This document shows, one piece after another, positions 34,695 through 44,095 of a stretch of DNA of 64,000 nt (within the stretch, counting starts at the first letter, position 1; each line of letters begins with the position of its first letter). Location: assembly GCA_900073065.1 (NCBI GenBank), contig FJOG01000026.1, forward strand, positions 594,939 through 658,938, written 5' to 3'. Made by a program: the position numbers and the translations under genes. The DNA is from Phialocephala subalpina. Taxonomy: Eukaryota; Ascomycota; Leotiomycetes; Helotiales; Mollisiaceae. The notes beneath the pieces were generated by a model, which saw nothing but the letters and a program-made list of their open reading frames with translations, was not told where the DNA came from and ran no database searches.

Positions 34695-35815
34695 GGTTCA
34701 ATGGCTTGAAGCACTTCGAGTAAGAAGCAGAGATCGAAGATATGGCAATTCGGTAGGCTTCAGAAAGATCCACACCTGTTGGTTACCGATAACTTCTAGC
34801 ATATACTCCTGCAACTGAAATATTGCCGAGGACGTGTTCAACATTCGCCGCAGATATGTCGAAAGGTGGATTCGCGTTGAAGAAATTCGCAAGAAGTTCA
34901 AGTGTTGTAAGTGCTGTCTCATTGCCAGTCGTGTATGGGGTAAGATTCCCTTTCGTGAGTGAAGGTGGCAAAAGGGTATTCGTGCAATTCGTTGTGTTCA
35001 TAATGAGGGTATTGTTCGTAAGGACAGTATTATTCGTAATGATCGTGGTATTCACAAACATTGTGCTATTCGTAAGGATCGTGGTACTCATGCTATTCGT
35101 GCAATTTGCGCCGTTCGCGTGGTGTCGTGTACGTGGAACAACTTTCAAGGAAGTTGCATTTGTAATTGATCGGACATAAGTGAGGTCGGATGCGTTATTC
35201 TTGACAAAGGTTCTCGAGAGTATCGTCCCATCAATTGTTGGTGGGTTGACGAGACCCTTGTATGGGCTGGGTGAACCGCTTTCTGAGGCGTAAGGATGGA
35301 AACCCCATGCGGGATTGGAAATGTAGCTCAGAAGATACGTTCCTCCGGTATTGTTGTGCACACTGCCTGGAGTGGCATCATTGTTCCCGAAGCTAATGGA
35401 AAATGAGAACGGAGATCTAGATATCGGGAATTTACTCACTCACGGATCATAGAATGCAATACTCTAATACCTCTCGGACTCAATGTTCGGGACTGTGATC
35501 CGAACATCGTTCTGTGACAGGTCATAGACGGCTGCTGAATAGAGAGTGTCTGTATTCGGTAAGACTACCGTTGTGCTTGCCGGCGTCGAGAGCTGTGTTT
35601 CGTGAACGAAGGTGTTTGTGATATTCACGTTGACGAATTGGGCAGCGAGTTTCGCGTACGAGAGCGGAGGAAGTCCATACTGATTATATTAGTACAAGCC
35701 AAACTGATAGATTCATGCTCACCTGTAGCGCAAATACAGTTGCGTTCAGAACGCTCATATTGTCGCAAAAAAACAAAGTGACGACTGGGGGTGTTGCTTC
35801 ACAGAAATTTGACAT
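34695..35815 (-). pseudogene. DUF1254-type protein gene with an internal stop
   Basis: Exons 35815-35723, 35679-35444 and 35392-34783 join in frame. Intron 1 is 35680-35722 (GTGAGC...ATCAG) and intron 2 is 35393-35443 (GTGAGT...TTAG). The product reads LPPLSYAKLAAQFVN, LPNTDTLYSAAVYDL and ITVPNIESERY-stop-SIAFYDPFGNN, the run expected of a DUF1254 domain with its NTDTLY and RYxSxxFYDPxGxN motifs. The break is a TAG at 35464-35466 where the family has Tyr, Trp or Gln, so one C-to-T or G-to-A change explains it. The next part is an N-glycosylation-rich repeat of T-N-x-T units. Near the 3' end the visible stop (34783) may be intronic, because DLSEAYRIAIS appears in another frame at about 34700-34750. 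Bacterial DUF1254 proteins are uncharacterised or envelope-associated; the fungal role is unknown. Confidence 0.6.
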
Positions 35816-36811
35816 GAGGATGGGGAAAGTGGGAGGAGTAAGCACTCGATATCAAATTTTCTGAAGCTATATTCACTGATCACACCAGCTCACGCATGTC
35901 GAAGGTGATTCCTCAGCCCCCAGAGCTTCATGAGCTCCAAGTTCCTGGGGTAGAAGACCATGCGGCGGATATCTGCGTGAAACGGGCAAGTACATCAGCA
36001 ATCAACGACTTGCGCAGCGATTTTGATTGGCTATTGATTTAACGTTCTTCAAATTCCTGAGATCGTTGATCTAGTGGCGGCGGAGCTACCGAATATGGCG
36101 TGGTCGAGATGGACGAGCTTGTGGTGTCATCGAATCCCCCGCACCGAGGTCGATCATCACGAGTCGAGCTCACAAGTAGTCGGTAGATGTCTTTATTTGC
36201 ACCACACACGAGTACGGGATCACACGAAACAAGAATCGATTTATCTGAACTAGGAAGCTCGTGAATGCCTCAAGCTTCAGGACAAAAAGACTGAAAACTG
36301 GCAAGTGCTCGTGAAGGAAATGAAGGTATCCATCACGTGACTCGATCACACTCCTTCACGTCCCTGTCGCTTGACACGCTTCATCGAACGGATATGAACA
36401 GGACGGAATAAGATCCTAAACTAACTTGAAAGCTTCGTAAACCGCCTCATCGTTATTCTCGGTCACTGTCACTATCATTTGAAGTGTTCCTGAATTTGAC
36501 GTAAAGTACCTCAGCGACCGACTTTCGGATGTTACGGCTTTTCCGCCGGTGAATGACGATGCCACATCAACAGCTTCCAAGTTCTAGACAATTCAGGACA
36601 GTTTGAAAATTCATACTTAAGACCCGAAGTTTCTGTCTCCTTTACAGGTTCATCCAATGCACCTCGCCTAGCTGTCTGAACTCCTCCGTCCTCCCAAGAC
36701 CCGATACACACTTCGCAAGCATTGCCCAGAGACCTAGATTCTCTGAGAAACACTTAGGTAAATGCTTTTTCTCAATCTCCATAGGAGTCACTTCGCTGAC
36801 GCTCGAGCTCC
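35816..36811. other. intergenic region with a CACGTGAC promoter-type module
   Basis: No supported gene. A CACGTGACTCGATCACACTCC segment at 36334-36354 resembles modules at 38986, 41195 and 42458 (see findings). Confidence 0.4.
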
Positions 36812-37237
36812 ATGAGACAGTTTTCTGGCTGGAAACCAATGAGAACGAAAACAGAAAAGATGATACTCGAAACTCCTTACATGCTCTTTGCCCGCCTAGC
36901 GATGCTAGGACTCATGCTAGTGCCCATTTTAGCGCCAGTCGTTCTTGTCACGTTAATAGCATACATCGAGTACCAATGGCTGGAATGCAACATCCACTGG
37001 GTCGAGAATCTTCGGAAGTTCACTCACCCAAATGGAAGCTGCTGCTGTGGAACTTGTCTGAGAGATTGTGGTGAAACTGAACAGATTGAGAAGAGAGACA
37101 TTGGTGTTCGAGAAAACCTTGGGAAATTATTCAAGGACAACGACGCAGAGCGTGAGGAGCCGCATGGAGGGGCAAGGATACGTAAGTATGGAGGCAATAT
37201 CGCATTGTATCTAGGCGCAGTGGAAGACTGTTTATAG
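36812..37237 (+). CDS. possible small membrane protein, unrecognised
   Basis: A 141-codon frame starts at an ATG (MRQFSGWKPMRTK). It contains a long hydrophobic segment, MLGLMLVPILAPVVLVTLIAY, then CCCGTCLRDC and a charged tail. Near the end a GTAAGT (37182) and a CTAGGCGCAG form a possible 39-nt intron that would shorten the tail while keeping the frame. No family recognised. It could be real or a fragment; the hydrophobic segment and cysteine cluster are the only support. Confidence 0.35.
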   Translation: MRQFSGWKPMRTKTEKMILETPYMLFARLAMLGLMLVPILAPVVLVTLIAYIEYQWLECNIHWVENLRKFTHPNGSCCCGTCLRDCGETEQIEKRDIGVRENLGKLFKDNDAEREEPHGGARIRKYGGNIALYLGAVEDCL

Positions 37238-37588
37238 AATTTATTGGGTTTTTGATCACGATGGACTTCTCATCGGAGTTTAAACCGGTGAGGATTTCAG
37301 GTTTGAGGATGAATTCCGATATGAATCCCGGAGGAATACCCGAGCTCGAACCGAACGCCCCTTTCCGTTTAAGCGAGGAAAGCTCCGCTTCCGCGGCCCC
37401 ACTTCCCCTCGTCCCTAGGCAACACATCGCGAGGACTTCACTTTCAGAACAATAGTGGTGAGGAAAGACTTCCAAATTCGGTGAATAGATCAATCATTAC
37501 TGCTACGAAAGCACTCAACCTCAGTTTCAACAGTCAAACACACACTTCCGTCTCAGGCGGAGACTTCCATACGCATCTTTCCCGCTTC
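37238..37588. other. spacer, no gene seen
   Basis: About 350 bp between the small membrane frame and the P450 pseudogene. Short frames only. Confidence 0.35.
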
Positions 37589-38837
37589 TCAACGGCTCAA
37601 CGCCCAAATTCTATCTTCCTCAATTTCCACCTCGTCCAACTCCCACTCATCGTCAATGGCCTCCAGAAGCGCACCGACAAGAATCGCGATCAATTTCGGA
37701 CCTCCTTTAAGCCGTGATGGGTACTGCGACATGGACGAAGCCCTCGCTTCCTTCGGTATGTCTACCTTTCTCCTATAAAGGATGTAGTTTTCGGTCCCAG
37801 AAACAGCCAAATCATCATCAATCCATCTCTCAGGCCTAAACCTTATTGGATCAGGCTCCCATCTCTCACCCGTCCTCTGCATCTTCTCAATATCAACCGT
37901 ATCCAGGGACCCATCCTCCTGCTGAACATACATCCGTCTCGTTGGCGGATACAACCTCAGCGTCTCCGCAATGATCATCTAAACATCTAATCCCTCTTCG
38001 TTTACTTTATGCCAACTTTCCGTCAGAGCTCGCAGAAAGTCGTGAAACAATTTCAACCAAGCAGCTCGATGGACAGGACAACTTCGAAACCTCACTTCAA
38101 TCGAATAGCGCAATACAACGCTCCAGAGTCTTTGATGGGCTGGGATAAGGATAGTGAGAGGATTTCGTTGTGGCAGGTAGCTTCTGTACCATGGAAATGT
38201 GAGCTCGAGATTTGTCATAAGTATTTCGCGATCTCGCATGGGGCTGTTCCAGCGAGACGGGAAGTACGTCGCGCAGAAGACTTTCCAGGGAGATTTCGAA
38301 TCGTACCAGAGAGTGCTGATTTTGGAAGAGGTGATCTCGACTTCTTTGTCGTTCATTCGGCCGTCTTCTTTGAACCATTTTGCGACATGGGGGAAGAAGA
38401 TTGTTAGGACAGTGCGGAAGGTGATCGCCTGGACTAGGTTAGAGAGTGGAACTATTTCGTCTGACCTTCTTTCGATGTATTGTTGCCCTATCTTGACCGC
38501 TTCTTGAGCCAGAGTAATGCGTGCTGGATCATTGTTTGATTTGTTGAGTAAGTCCTCTACCTTTCAAAGGAAGCTTTTTTTGGAAGTTTTCACTTATGGT
38601 GGTGAAAGCGTTCTCAGTGCCGAAGACGGTGATGAGTCTTTTGTTGGGTTGCGCTCTTTTTTTCAGTGTTGTATTTCGGAGGATGTCATTGAAGACGACG
38701 ATTTCATGGTAGAATATTGGCTGGACTGGAAAGATGAGTCGGTATAGTGATAACAGAAAGTTGATGATGGCTTTGAACATCTTGGGAAACAACTCCATGA
38801 GGGGACCAGAACTTCTGGGAAAGCAACACAAAGGCAA
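37589..38837 (-). pseudogene. cytochrome P450 pseudogene
   Basis: Reading from 38837: an N-terminal part (RLITVFGTENAFTT, close to P450 sequences reading VFGIDNAFTT) runs to about 38550. There one frame change is needed to enter LLNKSNNDPARITLAQEAVK. That frame continues through FRTVLTIFFPHVAKW and PLTILIPAHQRLWSVVLR to NEEGLDV. A TAG (37979-37981) follows, after which the same frame resumes as MIIAETLRLYPPTRR (the ExxR helix) and FRPERW. The heme-binding stretch FxxGxxxCxG is not recognisable and no cysteine lies in that region. So there are at least three lesions: a frameshift, a stop one transition away from CAG, and loss of the heme loop. The gene is dead. Intact P450s at 23.4-25.1 and 50.7-52.4 kb are of different subfamilies. 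Confidence 0.7.
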
Positions 38838-39335
38838 TTATCAAGTCTTCTTGGATTCTAAATACTCCTCAACCTTACTTGCCGGCATCTAGCCTCACCA
38901 ACTTCCCATCAAGTACGTCAGGTGCATATCCAGCTCCTGATGTCTCACAAGCTGCACCAAGCCTAATGAGTTCAAGAGGGGGATTCACGTGACCCCGGCA
39001 TCACTTGAATTCTTTCGAGACATGGAACTTTTCACTGTTCTCAATATGTATAGGTCATGTCGTAGAGAACAAAGTTCTCAATATCTCAGCAGTTGCAGGA
39101 CTTTCTGGCCCACTTTCATTGAGTTGTTCGTTCTAGCCAGACCTCGCTCTGTCTGAGAAATTCTACGCAAGGCTGAGGCAGTGTATGAAAATCACATTGA
39201 TGTTTTCTCAGAAGCTACTGTACAGTGTTTCTCAAACGATTTTCGCTAATCTGGCTGAGATAAATCTCAGCCTTCCTTGCGACACCAAGGTAGTTTGCGT
39301 CACGCCGAGTGCCAACATGCTCAATCACCAACACG
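38838..39335. promoter_or_regulatory. former promoter region with CACGTGAC module and palindrome
   Basis: Contains CACGTGACCCCGGCATCACT at 38986-39005, about 150 bp upstream of the P450 pseudogene, and the perfect palindrome GGCTGAGATAAATCTCAGCC at 39253-39272 (9-bp arms). Both recur in related form at 42.45-42.64 kb. No gene is seen. Confidence 0.4.
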
Positions 39336-40814
39336 CTACTCAAAGAATGGCAGCTCTGATATCGATGCTAAGTTCGACTCTGCAGCTTCAAGCTCGGAAA
39401 CCATCAAGAAAGGACGCCTCAGAATCGGTCCTTCAAGCGTGATAAGCGGGTGCTTCATGGACTTCGTCCCATTGTTATCCACTTCTTCCCCCTGCTGTTC
39501 TTCAATTCCCTCTCCACCTGCCCTTTCCACTTTCCCTTGAATCTTTGGTGACCATACCCGCTTCACCGAGTTCCAACCTTTCTCAACCATCATCCACCAG
39601 CTCTTAGGCACTTCAGGTAGCTTGTCGACTCTGCTCGAGTGTAGAAAGTGAACGTCGAAAAGGACTGTCTTCTCTTTGTCCCAATGACCGACCGCAATTG
39701 GGTCTTTCCAGATTTGTTGAGGAGTCCATCCTTCGATATGTGGTCCCATTTCAAAAGTCTTGCATTCCCCCCCTTTGACTTGCTTCTTGGGTCGCTGCTC
39801 ATGGGTGTAGTTCGGCGCTAGGCCTTTGAAATGCATAGCGAGAAAATCACCTTTAAAGAGCACACGACCAGAAAAGGAACTCTCAAAGACATGGTCTCTT
39901 TGAACTCCACAATGGATTAGAGAAGCATCTATGGCGCTTGTCAGCTCAGAACACCCAGCAGACGCGTGAATCGTACCTCCAGATAGATCCTTGCCGTACC
40001 AAAGAACTTGATGACCAACTGGAATGCCTTCCTTGCCCTCAAGAACCGACTTAATGCTTCCAAGAGTCGTGACAGAAGGTTGGACATTGTTGTATTCGAT
40101 ATACTGACTTGAGCATGACGGCGGAGTTAAGATTCTGATAGAAAACCTTTCCACCTTGACAGGCATGACCTCGAATTGGAGGCTGAAAAAGAATTCACCA
40201 ACAGGAATTTCAGGCCTATCTGATCTGAGCTCAATGATGCCATGTTTAGACATGATAAAATTGAGGGGTTTTTGAAGCTTCGTCACCACATAATCTTGTA
40301 GGTTGTCGTGCCTTTGGTACCACTCGAGCCTCCTGGCTGCATCCTCTGGACAGGGTGGCATTCCAGACACAGCGTTGACGCCACCGACAAAGATTTTCAA
40401 AGCGAAATCGTGAGTTCCCTTAAAAGTAATTTGAATAGATTCTCCATCTGAATAATGTGGGACTTGGTCAGTTTTCTGGTTCTCAAAATCCCTTTGATCG
40501 AAAGATATTGATGAGGGAAGGGTTACGGAGTGATACTGACCACGAATTGGGACAAAAGCTCTGCTCCTGGCATCATTATGGGTTGGAAAACGACGGTTGC
40601 GTTCATCAACTGGATATATAGGTGCTGGACCCATAGCACTCCGCTTCGGAACGACTTGGCTATAGTCAGGATCTCGTATGCGCTGGAATCGAATGTCGAG
40701 TCGGGCATCTTCGGCTCCCGGGATCGAGACGGAAATAGTTTTGTACGCCGGTGCATCTTTGCATGGCTGGGTCAAGTTGACGTCCAAGCTCGGATTTGGA
40801 CGTATGGCAGCCAT
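39336..40814 (-). CDS. diverged paralogue of the ubiquitin-like-domain protein
   Basis: Exons 40814-40541, 40447-39977 and 39928-39336 give 445 codons. Both introns are in frame and stop-free. They are recognised by GTCAGT...CTGACC...TTCAG (40448-40540) and GTACGA...CTGACAAGCGCCATAG (39929-39976). Both lie at the same protein positions and phase (1) as introns 1 and 2 of the 18.1-kb gene. Shared blocks: ALKIFVGGVNAVSGMP / AIKVYAGGVNAVSGEP, LQDYVVTKLQKPL / IQDYVVSGHQRWL, LQFEVMPVK / LQFEIIPTI, and DPIAVGHWDKEKTVLFDVHFL / DPVDAAAWDKDNTIMFNVQLL. The ubiquitin-like region is still folded-looking (FSIRILTPP, GKEGIPVGHQVLWYGKDLSG) but has lost the terminal Gly-Gly and most ubiquitin lysines. Without the splicing a longer frame reaches 41213, but homology starts at the MAAIRPNP methionine. 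Function unknown. Confidence 0.75.
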   Translation of the reverse strand: MAAIRPNPSLDVNLTQPCKDAPAYKTISVSIPGAEDARLDIRFQRIRDPDYSQVVPKRSAMGPAPIYPVDERNRRFPTHNDARSRAFVPIRGQYHSVTLPSSISFDQRDFENQKTDQVPHYSDGESIQITFKGTHDFALKIFVGGVNAVSGMPPCPEDAARRLEWYQRHDNLQDYVVTKLQKPLNFIMSKHGIIELRSDRPEIPVGEFFFSLQFEVMPVKVERFSIRILTPPSCSSQYIEYNNVQPSVTTLGSIKSVLEGKEGIPVGHQVLWYGKDLSGGTIHASAGCSELTSAIDASLIHCGVQRDHVFESSFSGRVLFKGDFLAMHFKGLAPNYTHEQRPKKQVKGGECKTFEMGPHIEGWTPQQIWKDPIAVGHWDKEKTVLFDVHFLHSSRVDKLPEVPKSWWMMVEKGWNSVKRVWSPKIQGKVERAGGEGIEEQQGEEVDNNGTKSMKHPLITLEGPILRRPFLMVSELEAAESNLASISELPFFE

Positions 40815-41870
40815 TTCGATTGCTGTGGAGCCTTGGGGCTTTCTGCGGTTGACGTGGGAATGATTGAATGAGCTCGAGGATGAACAGCTTGCTTTGAAAG
40901 GATTCGAAACTCGAGATGGTTGTTGGGTACGGATGTAGCGAGTGAAATATCCGTACCGGATTCGGTTGAAATTAAAGATTGATAGATATGCCGTGCTGTG
41001 TTCTGCAAATGTGTGTTGAGAAATGATGGTTGATGAATGAAAGTTGAAGTTGAAAGAAGAGCAAGAATGGAGGATACAGCAAGTAAACAAACCAACGAGG
41101 AAGGATCGAGCGTAGCGGAGCATCAAGAAAGAGTGGCAGGTACACCACATTGCGAGCGAGGTGAGTTCCTTCCTCTTCAGGAACTCGACCTGGGCACGTG
41201 ACTCTAGCATCACTTCACCATTCCTTGGACATGAAAGGGCCCATCACACTTAGAGGTACTTTGTGAAATGCTCCCAGTGTCCTAGAGTATGAGGTTCGCT
41301 TTACTAGTGTGGGGTGGATCAATAAATAAATCAATAGGTGTCTGGCTGTCTTGCTGTCTGGCCGGCGCACCTTCGCCTTCGCCTTCAGCCAGCATCGTCC
41401 TCCAACTGCAGCGAGAACAACGCGTCATAACTCATCGAGATCGAAGGTGAATGCTCTTCAATTGAACTATGAGTATAAATTGGACCTAAAGTATTCTTGG
41501 ATGACAAGAATTGAGGTGTGCGATCGAGTCGCCACTGGTTATCGATTTGGGTGTTTGGCTTTCCAGTTGCCACACAGCCAAGGAGAACACGACGCGTCGA
41601 AATTCAACGAAATTAGAGGTGCATGACATGAAATCAAATTGCAAGCATCTCTGAACCTTGGAAAATGTTTTGATGATAGGGTCATAGCTTCCAGCACCAA
41701 GTGGCGATGTCTTGCGGGATTTTGATTGTCCCAGTGCACGTTCGGATGCACGTCCTGCCAGCAGCACTCGGCTCTCAGCATGACCACTAAGAATGCAACA
41801 GTCACAATAACACCACCATACATTTCAAACTATCGTGAATGCATCTGAGCCACAACTCTTTTACCATCGG
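40815..41870. promoter_or_regulatory. upstream region of the ubiquitin-like paralogue
   Basis: Contains CACGTGACTCTAGCATCACT at 41195-41214, about 380 bp upstream of the start codon. The overlapping frames on both strands at 41350-41830 have no support. Confidence 0.35.
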
Positions 41871-42055
41871 CCAAAGTGGCACCTCTCACCCACTGCACCC
41901 TTGACACTTGCACCACCTTATATTCTCGTCCTCCCCCTATGAAAGGAAGCTTTCTTCTCTTTCTTTTTTCCTTTTTGGCTTCTTTTCATAGGGGGAGGAC
42001 GAGAATATAAGGTGGTGCAAGTGTCAAGGGTGCAGTGGGCGAGGTGCCACTTTGG
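41871..42055. repeat. long near-perfect palindrome (hairpin) with short pyrimidine-rich loop
   Basis: Left arm 41871-41950 and right arm 41978-42055 are reverse complements with only two small differences: a 2-nt indel plus substitution near the outer end and one mismatch near the loop. The 27-nt loop is almost all T and C. The arms begin CCAAAGTGGCACCTC and run through CACCACCTTATATTCTCGTC to CTATGAAA. No target-site duplication is evident. A transcript would fold into a roughly 78-bp double-stranded stem. Confidence 0.9.
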
Positions 42056-42764
42056 AAGGGAGACTGGATATTGAGGAGGGTGTTGTGCTTGGCGGGCAGA
42101 GGAGGAAGGAACACGCAGCACTTCTAATTTCTCGCAAAACTTGATAGCGTCGATGAAAAACAAAAGAATCAATTCTATCGTTCAACGCTTCAGCAATACA
42201 AATAGTCTAAGAACTTGAAGAAAAATCGAATGATGCAGAGGATTTGATCCCTCGATAAAGCATAAAGGAGGCATAAGCGAGAACGCATCGCTGCCTTCTC
42301 TCAGAAGTGCATTCTTAGCCAGGCCTATATGAACGAGTTGCAGCACCTGACCATTGAGACTGTGCGATATTACCTAGGTAGCCTACGTGAATGCACTTGT
42401 CCCATAACAGGTCGGCATGCCTGGTCACACAATCAAATGTTCCCCCTCAGCTCAATGCACGTGACTCGAGCATCACTTCAATGTTTCCTCGCGACCCGAC
42501 TGTTGCTAATTCTCAGAGCTATTCTTTAGAATCTAGATGAAATAAACTCAGTGACGGAAAGAAAACCCTGGCGAAAAAAACTGACGTCGTCAAGAACCAT
42601 CCCGCCGTGCATCTCAGCTGAGATAAACTTCAGCCACAATATACAGCCCAAAGATCTTCACGGCGACCTCACCGCATGAGTCAAATCGACGACATGTCAA
42701 CCTTTTCCCGTGACGCAACTCACCAAGCACATTACTACACACAGCTCCATCCAACTCAATCAAG
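42056..42764. promoter_or_regulatory. upstream region of the putative 42.8-kb gene
   Basis: Contains CACGTGACTCGAGCATCACT at 42458-42477 and AGCTGAGATAAACTTCAGCC at 42616-42635. Both are related to elements at 38.99 and 39.25 kb. No gene is supported. Confidence 0.35.
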
Positions 42765-43413
42765 ATGTCAAACAAACACACCCTCCGCTTCAGCAACCCA
42801 CCGCGATCCTCTTCTCCTCATCTCAACATCGATCTTCCAGAAAATGCGACAAGACACTTCATACCGACGCCAAACAGACTTGAATTTCTTTCTGCTCAAC
42901 CGCAAAACTCGAAGAGGATGATGGAGGGGAAGAAAGCGTTACTTTGTCCACGTGACCCCTTCCTCGTCCTCTTCCTCTTCTGTCTCTCCCTTCCTTCGCC
43001 ATCTCCTATCAAGACACACTATCTTCAAATTTCCATCAGATTCAGGTTAATTATAGCGACAACTAACAACCCAATAAAACACGCAGATTCGCATCCCCTT
43101 CCATCTCCCCCCCCCCGTCTCCCTCCCCTTCCTAGCCTACTTCTTCTCATCCCCTAACTCCTACCCCCGCTACGCACTCTCCCATCCAAGATCGCCGCCC
43201 TATTGTACGAGCTTGGTCAAGAATGCGTCTTTCAGTGAGGGGAAGGCTAGGGAAGAGGTAATGAATATTGAGGCGTTTATGTCGGAGGTTGAGAGTTTGG
43301 CTTGGCCTGTTGGTATGTTGTTTCGATTTGTGGATTTGGGGAAGGCGGCGAGGAATATCGTTGGTTGGAGGAAGATGGAAGAGGATACTGGTCGTTGCGG
43401 GAGGAGAGGATAA
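42765..43413 (+). CDS. putative gene of unresolved structure, unrecognised
   Basis: An ATG at 42765 opens a frame (MSNKHTLRFSNPPRSSSPHL...) that reads convincingly for about 65 codons, to PRDPFLVLF. Further on, a frame at about 43087-43413 reads smoothly (NASFSEGKAREEVMNIEAFM, then GMLFRFVDLGKAARNIV) to a TAA. A GTTAAT...CTAACAACCC...CACGCAG stretch (about 43046-43086) looks like an intron between them, but the phases do not match as written. Either the donor lies elsewhere or a base is missing. No domain recognised. I report it as one tentative gene because both parts have protein-like composition and the same orientation. Confidence 0.3.
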
Positions 43414-44095
43414 GTAGATGGGTGTGGAATTGATGAGGATGGTTGCGGAATATCGGGTTGAGGCCGGCAAGATATTGGGAGCGGGCATGGGGAACAAGGG
43501 AGGAGTGGAAATGGGAGTGGGATTTGTGGTGATTGAGAGGAGTGGACATCATGCTCAGAGTGATGTATAATGGGAGCGCTGTGCGGGTGAGATTTTGGGG
43601 TTCTTGGAGCAGCTCGGAGGAATTTGGAGCTGTTGAATGTGTGTCATGAAAGAACAAACTCGAATTGCAGAAACAGACTTTGAATGTCACACATGTGAAG
43701 CAACAATTGTTTATGCTAAGCGCACCTGTAAACCGTGAAGAACTGACTCTGAAACCTTTGTTTACATGTACATTGTCACATTCATGCGTGGGACATTCGT
43801 CACAAAGAATGCCACACCGCCCGTGACTCTTTCCCAATGCAGGCTGCTGCCCCGCCGCTGATATTCCAACCCACTTTGGGACTCCTGATAATGGATAATG
43901 CGTTCCCATGTACTCCCCAGGTATCTCTCAGTATATAAACCCAATCGGCAAATGTATCTTCCTCGGCTCCACCCTCGGACTCCCAGACGACGACCTCCGA
44001 TTGACACCCGCAGCGCCCGAAGCCGTAGCCACGGCCGCAACAGCGGAAACAGCTGGCGTAGGTCTCGGACGATTACCCGAGACCGACTGTGGTTG
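43414..44095. other. 3' region of the Zn2Cys6 factor gene, no gene seen
   Basis: Frames on the minus strand (43277-44184) are long but low in complexity and continue antisense through unrelated sequence. None is supported as a gene. Confidence 0.35.

Noticed and set aside
41918..42172. Open frame across the long palindrome
   Set aside because: It is created by the inverted repeat and its pyrimidine loop (Lys/Pro-rich low complexity); no gene features.
42232..42265. GATTTGATCC looked like a tRNA T-arm
   Set aside because: No acceptor, D or anticodon stems could be paired around it. I found no convincing tRNA in the window.
43277..43909. 210-codon minus-strand frame
   Set aside because: Ser/Pro/His-rich, no domain, no splice structure, and overlaps a more plausible plus-strand coding signal at 43087-43413.
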